DNA from: Pseudomonas sp. GM79
GTDB taxonomy: Bacteria; Pseudomonadota; Gammaproteobacteria; Pseudomonadales; Pseudomonadaceae
Assembly (NCBI RefSeq): GCF_000282495.1
Contig: NZ_AKJE01000039.1
Span: 59,584 to 123,583, forward strand
Direction: 5' to 3'
Length of the DNA: 64,000 nt
This document shows positions 36,884 through 48,800 of the stretch, piece after piece (position 1 is the first letter of the stretch; the number at the start of each line of letters is the position of its first letter). A program made the position numbers and the translations under genes. The notes beneath the pieces were generated by a model, which was given only the letters and a program-made list of their open reading frames with translations, did not search any database and had not been told where the DNA came from.

Positions 36884-39800
36884 TCAGCCCACCCGCGCCA
36901 TGCAATGCTCGATCAACGCCTCAAGCTCGCGCTGATAATCCTGCATGAGCCGCTCCATGGTGCTGGCCCGATAACGCTGGGTGCTGTAGATGCAACGCAG
37001 CGCCAACTGACCGTCGTACACCTGGCCGACAATCTCCAGCCAGTTGCCCAGATTGGCCTGCAGGCTGTAGTTGTCGCCGGTTTCTTCCAGCGCCGGCACC
37101 AGCAAGGCTTGCTCGTCGAAGCTCTGGTCGAACTGGCCCAGATAGTTGAACGTCACCCGTGCCTGCGGCAGGTCAGCCAACTGGCGAGCCAGTTGCGGGC
37201 CGGCCAGGTGACGCAACACGCCGTAGCCGATGCCCTTCTGCGGGATGGCCGCCAACTGCGCTTGCACGTTGACGATCGACGCGCCGATGTCCGCGCTGTC
37301 GGGGGTGAGCCGGACCGGGAACATGCTGGTGAACCAGCCCAGGCTGCGACTCAGGTCGATGTTCTCGAACAGGTCCTCGCGGCCGTGCCCTTCCAGCAGA
37401 ATCAGCGCCGACGACTGTTCGCTCCAGCGGCACAACGCCCGGCTCAGGGCCGACAGCAGCAAATCGTTGATCTGCGTGCGATAGACCGCTGGCGCCTGCT
37501 TGAGCAACTGTTCGGTGTGCTCGCGGGACAACTTGAGCCGCGTCTGAGCCTGGTGCCGCACCTGATTCTTGCCGCGACGGTTGTCGCACGGCAGGTCGAT
37601 ACCCGGCTGATCCAGTTGTTCCAGCCAGTAGGCCAATTCCTGCTCGGCAATCACCGGCGCCTGCGCCTGCAACGCTTCGGCAAATGCGCGATAGCTGCTG
37701 GTGCGGATCGGCAATTGCGGTTCGATGCCCATCACACAGGCCTCATAGGCCACCTTCAAGTCGTCGAGCAGAATCCGCCACGACACGGTGTCGACCACCA
37801 GATGGTGGATAACCATCAACAGCCGCGCCTGGCCGTCCGGCAAGGCGATGTGCACCACACGCCAGGCCGGTCCATCGTCGAGTTTGAGGCTGCGCTGAGT
37901 CAGGTTGGCCAAGGCTTCGACCTGCTCACTGCTCTCGACCTCGCGGCGCCACAGCAGCGGCTCGCGGCGCTCGGTCGGTGCGGCATAGCGCTGCAACCAG
38001 CGCCCGCCTTCCTGACAGAAGCGCAGGCGCAAGGTGTCGTGGTGGTTTTCGATCCAGCCCAGTGCCTGTTCCAGGGCATCCAGATCCAGCGTCTGACGCG
38101 CACTCAGCAAAAACGACTGGTTGTAGTGATGAGACTCGGCCATGCCCTCGGCAAAGAACCACTCCTGAATCGGCAGCAGATTGAACAGCCCCTCGCTGGC
38201 CACATGGGTGAGGTCCACCGCCGGTTGTGCGGTGCCCGCCTTGACCACGTCCTGTTCGACGATGCCGGCGATGGTCTGGTAGCGCATCAGATCGCGCAGC
38301 TTGAGGTCCATCTGCAGGGTCGGGTGGTTCCTGACCCGGGAAATCACTTGCAGGCTCAGGATCGAGTCGCCACCCAGTTCGAAGAAGTTGTCGCTGATAC
38401 CGACCTGCTCCACCTGCAACACCTGCGCCCAGATGTCCGCCAGCAGTTGCTCCTGTTGATTGCGCGGGGCGACGTATTCCTCGCTTTTGAACTCCGGCTC
38501 GGGCAATGCCTTGCGGTCGAGCTTGCCGTTGGGGGTGATCGGGAAGGCACTGAGGCAAACGATCTGCGCCGGCACCATGTATTCAGGCAAAGTGCTGCGC
38601 AGACCGGCCTTGAGTTCATCACCCAACTGCTGGCCAGCATCAGTGACGACATAACCGATCAGTTGCTTGCCGGAGGCATTGTCCCGGGCGATCACCAGGG
38701 CGTCGCTGACCTGCGCCAGTTGCCGCAGGCTGGCCTCGACTTCACCCAGCTCGATGCGGAACCCGCGCACTTTGACCTGATGGTCGATGCGGCCGACGTA
38801 ATCGACCACGCCGTCCTGGCGCAAGCGCACCAGGTCGCCGGTGCGGTACAACCGCTCGCCGCCGGCAAACGGATTGGGCACGAAGCGCTCGCAGGTCAGG
38901 TCTGGCCGACCGTGATAACCACGGGCAACCCCGTAGCCACCGATGTACAACTCGCCAGCAAAACCGGGCGGCAGCGGATTCAGTTCTTCATCCAGCACAT
39001 ACAGGGAACGTGCCCCCACTGCCCGGCCGATCGGCGCATAGGCCGCTTCACACTGCTGGCTCACCGGCACTTTCCACAACATCGGCGTGACCACGGTTTC
39101 CGTCGGGCCGTAGCCGTTGGTGAAGTACTCGGGACGCAGCGCCGCCTTGACCTGTTCGAAGGTCTGGTCCGGCACCGCATCGCCACCGAAGCAATAGATG
39201 CGCACCGGTGGCGGTGCAATTGCGCTGGCCGCGGCGTACTCGGCCAGTTGCTTGAGGTAGGCCGGCGGGAAGCAGGCGATGGTCACGCCGTACTCGTGCA
39301 GCGCCTGATAAGTCTGCTCCGGCGTCCACAGGCAACCGTCCCGCACCACCAGCCGGCCGCCGCTGTACAGCGTACTCAACCAGCGCTCATGGGCACCGTC
39401 GAAGGCGAACGACATGAAGTGCAGCTCGCAACTGCGGGTGTCCATTTCATACAGTGTGGCGATGGCCTGACAGTGCATGCTCAGCGGCCCTTGGGTGACC
39501 GCCACGCCTTTTGGCCGGCCGGTGGAACCCGAGGTGTAAACCAGATAGGCCAGCCCTTGCTCCAGCACGCGACACACCGGCGCCTCATCGGCATAACGGG
39601 ATTCGTCGAGCTGATCCAGTTCAAGGCGCAACCGGCCCTCAGGCGCCGGTAACGTTGCCCGCAGGCTGCTCTGGGTCAGCAGCAGCGCCATGCCGGAATC
39701 TTCGATCATGTACGCCAGACGCTCCGGCGGATAATCAATGTCCAGCGGCACATACGCCGCGCCGCTTTTGAGCACGGCGAGGAAGCTGACGACCATTTCC

Positions 39801-42800
39801 AGCGAACGCGGCAGCGCCACGCCGATCACCACCTCCGGCCCCGCGCCATGCTCGATCAAGCAATGGGCCAGACGATTGGCCCGTCGCTCCAGTTCGCCGT
39901 AACTCAGGCTCAGCCCGGCGCATTGCACCGCAATGGCCTCGGGCTGACTCAAGGCGTGTCGGCTGATCAGCTCCGGCAACAGTTGCGGCTGATGATCCGC
40001 TGGCGGCTCGGCGCTCCAGGTTTGCATCGCCTGCCATTGTTCAAGCGACAGGCGCTGCAGGTTACCCAGGCGTTCGTCAGGCGCACGCATCATCGCTTCA
40101 AGGGTGTTTTCCAGGGTCAGGCGAATACCCTCCACCGCCTCGGCACTGAAGTGGCTGCGCAGGTACAGGTATTCAATCGACAATTCGTCGCCGAGCGTCA
40201 CCGCCAGGTCCATCGGCACGTTCGTCACGTCATGGCCGATGGATTTGCCGAAGCTCAAGCCGCTATCGTTGTCCTCTTGCAGGCGGTCGTCGATCGGGTA
40301 GTTCTCGAACACGATGATGCTGTCGAACAGCGCCTGCCCGCCCAGGCCGGACCAGCGTTGCACGTCCGCCAACGGGGCCTGGGAATGGTCGCGGATATCC
40401 AGGTTGTAAGCCTGGATCCGGTTCAGCCAGTCTGCCAGGGGCTGATCCGGTTCCAGCGTCTGAATGATCGGCAAGGTGTTGATGAACAGCCCCAGCATGT
40501 TGCCGACATTGGGCAAACTCTCGGGACGCCCGGATACCGTGGCGCCAAAGGTCACGGTGTTTTTCCCGGTGTAACGCTGCAACAGCAGCAACCATGCGCC
40601 CTGGATCAAGGTGTTCGGGGTAATCCGCAGATCGCGGCAGAACTGCAGCAGACGACCGGTCTGTTGCGCGTCCCAATGGGAGTAAATGGCGTTGTGGCCG
40701 GGTTCATCGGACACATGCCGGGGATGGATGGCCTGGCTCAACGCCGTCGCCTCGTTGACCGGGGCCAGCCGGGCTTTCCAGAACAGCTCCCGGGCGTCCT
40801 GGTCCTGGGCTTGCAACCAGGCGATGAAGTCGCGGTAGCGGCCGTTTTCAGCGCTGATTTCACCCTTGGCGTAATGCTGGATCACCTCACCAAACAGTCG
40901 CGAGCTGCTCCAGCCGTCCATCAGGATGTGGTGACTGGTCCAGACCATCTGATACTGATCTTCAGTGCTGCGAATCAACAACACTCGCTGCAGTGGCGCA
41001 TGGGTCAGCTCGAAGCCTCGCGCGCGGTCCTCGGCGGCCCGCGCGGCGATGTCCGCCTCGCTGGCGTCGCGATCGCGCCAGTCGAGCACCTGCAAATCGA
41101 GCGTCGCCTGACGCTGGACAATTTGCAGCGGTTTGGCCAAGCCATCGTGCCAATGGAAGCTGGTGCGCAGGATGGCCTGACGCTCGATGACCGCCTCCCA
41201 GGCCTTGCGGAAACGCTCAACGTCCAGACCGCCCACCGGCAAACTGATCTGATTGACGTACAGGCTGGAACCATTGTCCGACAAGGTATGGAACAGCATG
41301 CCCTCTTGCATCGGCGACAGCGGATAAATGTCTTCGATCCGGGACGGGGCTATCGGCAAGGCGTCCAGTCGGGACTGATCCAGATGCGCCAACGGGAAGT
41401 CCGACGGCGTGACGCCGTGGCTGTCCGGCTGGCAACAATGCTCGATCAGCAGCTCCAGTTCCCGGGTGTACTCCTCGGCCAGGCGTTCGATGGTCGAGGC
41501 GTTGAACATCTGCGTGCTGAATGACCAGCCGACACTCAACTCGCCGCCGTACACCTGGCCATTGAGCGTCAGCCAGTTACCCAGCAGCGCATCGTGACTG
41601 TGCTCTGCGCCTTTGACCTCATCGGCCGGCACGAACAAGGCACCGCTCTGGCTATCGAAGCTACCGTCGAACTGGCCCAGGTAGTTGAAGGTGATACGCG
41701 GTGTCGGCAGGGTTCGCAGTGACGCCTGGCAAGCCTCGTCCCCCAGATAACGCAGCACACCGTAACCAATGCCACGATCCGGAATCGCGCGCAGTTGCTC
41801 CTTGATTTGCTTGATCGAGCCGGCCAGCTCCTGGGTCGGGGTCAATTTGACCGGGAACAGGCTGGTGAACCAGCCGACTGTGCGGGTCAGATCGAGGCCG
41901 TCGAACAAATCTTCACGACCATGGCCTTCGAGCTGAATCAGCACCGACGACTGTTCGCTCCAACGGGCGATCACCCGTGCCAGCGCCGTCAGCAACAGGT
42001 CGTTGACCTGTGTGCGGTAAGCCGCCGGGGTCTGTTGCAGCAGTCGTCGGGTCAAGGTCGGGTTCAGGCGACTGTAAAGCGTCAAGGCATGACGGCTCTG
42101 CAGGCTGCCCTGGGGGTTATCTTGCGGCAGCGGCGCGCCGTCCGGGCGCTGCGCCTGCCAGTAAGGCAGTTGTCCCAGCAGCGATTCACTGCGGGCATGA
42201 GTTTGCAACTGCTCCGCCCAATGCTTGAAGGACGTGGTCTTGGCCGCCAATGCCAACGGTTCGCCGGCCAGTAACTGGCGGTAGCTGCCCTGCAAATCCT
42301 CCAGCAGGATCCGCCACGACACACCATCGACCACCAGGTGATGAACGATCAACAACAAGCGCTGCTCGCCCTCAGGCAAATCGAACAACACCGCGCGCAA
42401 CAACGGGCCTTGTTGCAGATCCAGGCTGCGCTGGGCTTGTTCGGCGACGCGTTCCAGGTGGGCGGCATCACTGACCGATTCCAGCCACAACGGTGACAGG
42501 CGCTGTTGTTCCACGGTCCGATAGCTCGCCGACCAGCTGCCTGGGGTTTGGGTAAAGCCCAGGCGCAGGCCGTCGTGATGATCGATCAGCGCGTGCAAGG
42601 CCTGCTCAAGCGTCGCGGCCAGCAGAGGGTTCAACGGTTTGAGCAGCACCGACTGATTCCAGTGATGACGCTGCGGCAAGGGTTGTTCGAAGAACCATTG
42701 CTGAATCGGCAGCAACGGTGTCTCACCTGTCACCGGGCCTTGATCGGTTGGCGCCAGGGCTTTGCCGAGCTGCGCGACAGTGGCCAGCCCCTGGACGGTC

Positions 42801-45800
42801 TGCTGCTGGAACAGATCCTTGGGCGTGAAGCTGATTCCCTGCTGGCGCGCCCGGCTCACCACCTGAATGGAGATGATCGAATCGCCGCCCAGGGTGAAGA
42901 AGTTGTCGGTCACGCCGACCCGCTCGAGTTTCAGAATGTCTTGCCAGATCCCGGCAATCTGCTGCTCCAGTGCAGTGCGCGGTGCCACGTAATCGCGTTG
43001 CAGCTGGTTGGCGTCCGGAGTCGGCAAGGCCTTGCGGTCGAGTTTGCCGTTGGGGGTCAGCGGCAATTGTTCAATGAACAGCCATTGCGCCGGCACCATG
43101 TAATCCGGCAGATGCGCCTTGAGTCCGGCCTTGAGTGCTTCGCTCAGATCGTCCTGCTGTTGCGGGCTCAGGTCAGACTGCGTCGGCACCACGTAGGCCA
43201 CCAGTTGCTGGCCGCTATGGCCTTCCACCGCCAACACCACGCCTTCGCGCACGCTGTCGTGGGCCAGCAATCGCGCTTCGATTTCACCCAGTTCGATACG
43301 GAACCCGCGCACCTTGACCTGATGGTCGATGCGGCCGATGTACTCGATCACACCGTCTTCACTCAAACGGGTGAGGTCGCCGGTGCGGTACATCCGTTCG
43401 CCATTGCTGGCCAGCGGGTTGGGCACAAAGCGCTCGGCGGTCAGGCCCGGGCGGAGCAGATAGCCACGGGTAATGCCGTCGCCGGCCAGGTACAGCTCGG
43501 CGGCAACGCCAATCGGCGCGGCCTGCAATTGGGCATCGAGCAAGTGCGCGGTGGTGTTCACCAGCGGCCGGCCGATGTTGGCCTGGCCGCCGGCTTCGCG
43601 GCGGGTGCAGGTCGAATAAGTGGTGTCTTCCGACGGGCCGTACAAATCGTAAACGTGCTCGACCGAGGTCTCGCGGTACAGCGTATCCACCAGCGCTTGC
43701 TTGAGCGGTTCCCCGGCGAGATTGATGATGCGCACGCCTGAAGGGATCTGCCCGGCGCGCTGCAAGGCCGCGATGGCCGACGGCACGGTGTTGATCAGGT
43801 GCACCTGATCACGCTCCGACAAGTCCGGCAATTCCAGGGCGTTGCGCGCCATGATGATCGAGCCGCCGCGGGCCAGGGTGACGAAAATCTCCCACACCGA
43901 CAGGTCGAAGCACACCGAAGTCGAGGCCAGCACGCCTTGCAGGTCCTCTTCGCTGTACACCTCGTGCGACCAATGAATCAGCGCCTGCACGTTGCGATGA
44001 GCAATCGCCACGCCCTTCGGTTTACCGGTTGAACCGGAGGTATAAATCACATACGCCAGGTTGGCAGAATCAATCCCACCCTCAAGGTTGTGCGATGCCA
44101 GGTCAGCGAAGGCCTGACCGCCCGCCTCGACCCACACCACTTGGGCCTGGGTCTCGGGCAATTGCGACAGCAAATGTGGCTGGGTCAGCAACACCCGCGC
44201 CTGACTGTCGTCGAGCATGTAGGCCAGGCGATCCGCCGGGTAGTCCGGGTCCAGCGGCACGTAGGTGCCACCGGCCTTGAGCACCGCCATCAAGGCAATC
44301 ACCAGTTCGGCGGAACGAGGCATCGCCACGCCCACGCGGATTTCCGCACCGACACCCAGGGTTTGCAGATGACGGGCCAATTGGTTGGCGCGGCGATTGA
44401 GTTCGGCATAGGTCAACCCAACGCCGGCATGGCGCAAGGCAATCGCCTGTGGCCGCGCTTCGACCTGGGCTTCGAAGCCCTGATGGATCAACGCCTGGGC
44501 CGGGTACGCGGCGTGATGGTCATTCCATTCGGCCAGGGTGCGCAGCTCGCTCGCCGGCAACAGGCCGATCTCGCCCAGCAAGCGTTGCGGCGCGTCGAGG
44601 AACTGGCGCAGCACTTCTTCCAGATGAGCGGCCAGGCCGACAACGCTGCGCTCGGCGAAGTGCTCGGTGAGGTAGTTGAAGTCCAGGCTCAACACCTCGC
44701 CGGCACCGGCAATCAGCGTCAGGCCGTAGTTGGTTTGCTCGCGATGTTCGAGACCGCTGAAACGCAAGCCACCCGGATTGGCCTCCAGGGTGTCGGACAC
44801 TGGATAGTTTTCAAACACCAGCAAGGTGTCGAACAACGCTTCGCCGTTGAGTGCGGCCAGGCGTTGAATGTCTTGCAACGGCGTCTGTTCGTAATCGCGC
44901 AGCAGCAGGTTCTTGTCCTGCACGCTGCGCACCCAGTCGCGGACACTGCAGGTCGCTTGCGGGCTGGCGATCACCGGCAGGGTATTGATGAACAGGCCCA
45001 ACTGTTGCTCGATACCCGGCAGGTCCACCGGGCGACCGGACACCGTCGCGCCGAACGCGACACTGCTTTGCCCGGTGTAGCGCTGCAGCACCAACAGCCA
45101 CGCGGCTTGCACCAAACTGTTGAGCGTCACTTGCTGCTGGCGCGAGAAACCGTTGAGGCGCTGGGTGAAAGCTGCATCAAAGATGAGCTTGTGCACGCCT
45201 TTGCCAGGGCCGGGCACGGTTTGTCCGTGGCAGGCCGAGGCCAGCCGCGTCGGTTCGTCCAGTTCGGTCAACTGCCCGCGCCAGAAGGCTTGCGCCGCGT
45301 CCTTGTCCTGGCGTTGCAGCCAGGCCAGGAAGTCGCGATAACGGCCCTGAGCACTCGGCACCGGATGCCCGGCGTAATCCTGCAGCACTTCGCCAAACAT
45401 CCGCGAGTTGCTCCAGCCGTCCATGAGAATGTGGTGGCAGGTGAAGATCAGGCGATGACGATCATCGGCGGTGCGCAGCAGGCACAGGCGCAGCAACGGC
45501 GGATTCTGCAAGTCGAAACCGCGTTCGCGATCAGCCAAGGCACGGGCCTCAAGCACGGCTTGCAGGTCCGGTTCGCCACGCACATCCACTTCCGGCATTT
45601 CCAGGGTCAGCTGGCGATTGATCACTTGCAGCGGTGTATCGAGGCCGTCGCGGCCCCAGATGAAACCAGCGCGCAGCACTTCATGACGATCCACCACTCG
45701 CTGCCAGGCTTGCTGGAAGCGCGGTACGTCCAGACCGTCGATATCCAGCAGCATCTGATAGACGTAAGCGCTGGCATCGGCGTCGTACAAGCTGTGGAAC

Positions 45801-48800
45801 AGAATGCCCTGCTGCATCGGCGCCAGCGGGTAAATGTCCTCGATCCGCTGCGCCGTAATCGGCAAGCTGTCCAGATGTGCCTGGGACAACCCGGCCAATG
45901 GCACATCGGACGGCGTCAGGCCGCCGCTCGGATGATTCAGGCAATGGTCGATCAACTCGCCCAGCGCGACTTCATAAGCGCGGGCCAGGGCGTTGATGGT
46001 CGCCTCTTCGAACACGTCGCCGCTGTAGGTCCAGGTCAGGCTCAATTGCCCTTGGTAAACGCGGCCGTCGATGGTCAGCCAGTTGCTCATCGGCGCCTGT
46101 TCGTCCTGCCCGGCGCCCCTGTTTTCGGTGGCCGGCACCCACAGGGCGCCTTCGTCGAAGTTGTTATCGAACTGCCCCAGGTAGTTGAACGTCACCTTGG
46201 GTTGGGACACGCCGCTCAGGGCCGCTTGCGCAGCGTCGTTGCCCAGATAACGTAGCAAGCCAAAGCCGATGCCTTTGTTGGGGATCGAGCGCAGTTGTTC
46301 CTTGATGCCCTTGATGGACGCTTCGAGGCTGGCCTGCGGAGTCAGGCGCACCGGGAACATGCTGGTGAACCAGCCCACGGTACGGCTCAGGTCGAGGTCG
46401 TCGAACAGGTCTTCGCGGCCATGTCCCTCGAGCTGCACCAGGGCGCTGTCGGAGGCGGTCCATTCACACAAAACCCGGGCCAGTGCGGTCAACAGCAAAT
46501 CGTTGACTTGGGTGCGATACACCGCCGGTGCCTGTTGCAGCAATTGCCGGGTGCGTTCGGCATCCAGACGGGTATCGACGCTGCGCTCGAAACGGTTCTG
46601 CAGTTGTCCATCAGGGTTGTCCAGCGGCAAGTCCGCCGGCGCTTCGGCCAGTTGCTCGCGCCAGTAATCCAGCTCGGTTTCCAGCCCGGCGCTGCGCGCA
46701 TAGCCTTGCAGGCGTTCGCCCCAATCCTTGAACGCCGTGGTCTTGGCCGGCAGGCGCAACGGCGTGCCAGCGCTCAGTTGCTGATAAGCGGTTTGCAGGT
46801 CTTCGAGCAGGATCCGCCACGACACACCATCGACCACCAGGTGATGGATCACCAACAGCAGTCGCTGGCTGGCGTCGGGCAAGTCCACCAGGGCCGCGCG
46901 GATCAACGGGCCATCGCTGAGGTTCAGGCTGCGCTGCAGTTCCAGGCACAGCGCCGGCAAAGCCTCGCTGTCTGGCAACGCGACACTGCGCAACAGTGCG
47001 TTCGGCTGATCGACGGCGGCATGCTCCTGCGCCCAGCCACCTGCGGTCTGGCGATAGCGCAGACGCAAGGCATCGTGATGCCGATGCAGATGTTCCAAGG
47101 CCTGCTCCAGCGCAACCGCTTGCAGAGGCGCGGCCGGGGTCAGCAGGATCGACTGGTTCCAGTGCTGACGCTGAGGAATCTCGGTGGCGAAAAAATACTG
47201 TTGAATCGGGGTCAGCACGGCAGCGCCGAGCACATCACCTTGCATCGCCTGCACCGCATCGCTCTGCTGCGCGACGGTGGCCAGGCGTTGCACGGTCTGG
47301 TGCTGGAAGATGTCCTTGGGCGAGAAGCGAATGCCCGCCTGACGCGCCCGGCTGACCACCTGAATCGAGATGATCGAATCGCCGCCCAGTTCGAAGAAGT
47401 TGTCGTTGAGCCCGACCCGCTCGACTTTCAACACGTCCTGCCAGATCTCGGCCAAACGCTGTTCGAGTTCGCTGCGCGGTGCCGCATAAGCTTCTTGCAC
47501 CAGGCTTACATCGGGGTTGGGCAGTTGCTTGCGATCGAGCTTGCCGTTGGCCGTCAGCGGCAGGCGATCGAGGAACACCCAGCTGACCGGCACCATGTAG
47601 TCCGGCAGGCTTTCACGCAATTGCGTCTTGATCGAATCGCGCAAGCCGGCATGGGCCTGTGCGTCCAGTGCCTCGCTCGGCACAATCCAGGTCGCCAGTT
47701 GCTGCCCACTGAGCCCATCGACCGCCAGCACCACGGCTTCACGCACCGCGTCATGCTTGAGCAATTGGGTTTCGATTTCCCCCAGCTCGATACGGAAACC
47801 GCGAATTTTCACTTGATGGTCGATACGACCGATGTACTCGATCACCCCGTCACCGCGCAGCCGCGCCAGGTCGCCGGTACGGTACAGGCGTTCGCCGGCC
47901 ACAGGGTTGAACGGATCCGGGACGAACCGGGTGGCGCTCATGCCTGACTGGTTCAGATACCCCCGCGCGAGCCCGGCCCCGGCGATGTACAACTCGCCGA
48001 TGCACCCTTGGGGCACCAGGTTCAGCGCGTCATCGAGCAAGTACCACGACAGGTCGACAATCGGCTCGCCGATCGGGCTGCTGTGGGTCTGCTGCAAGTC
48101 CGCCATGGACAGCGGGCGGTAGGTCACATGCACGGTGGTTTCGGTGATGCCGTACATGTTGATCAGGGTCGGCGCGCGGTCGCCGAAACGCTCGAACCAG
48201 GGGCGCAGGCTCTGCACTTCCAGCGCTTCGCCACCAAACACCACGTAACGCAGTGCATGATTGCGCGACGAGGCACTGGCCACTTGCATCAGCGGTTTGA
48301 ACGCCGACGGCGTCTGGTTCAGAACGGTGACTTGTTCATCGCAGAGCAAGGTGTAGAACTCTTCCGGCGAACGGGTGACGTCGTGGGGCACCACCACCAG
48401 TTTGCCGCCGTGAAGCAACGCACCGAAGATTTCCCAGACCGAGAAGTCGAACGCGTAGGAATGGAACAGCGTCCAACTGTCCTCAGGGCCGAAACCGAAC
48501 CAGTGATCGGTGGCGCTGAACAGGCGAATGACATTGCCATGGGGCAGCAACGCGCCTTTGGGCTTGCCGGTGGAACCGGAGGTGTAAATCACATACGCGA
48601 GGTTGTCCGCCGTAGTCATGCACGGCGGATTGGTCGTGCTGCTGTCCAGCAGAGGTTGATTCAAATCCAGGCAAGCCAGCCCCGGTGGAATCGGCAGCTG
48701 CGCCAACAGGTGGCCCTGGGTCAGCAGCAGCTCGATACCGCTGTCCTCGATCATGTAGCGCAAACGGTCGTCGGGGTAGCTCGGGTCCAGCGGCACATAA

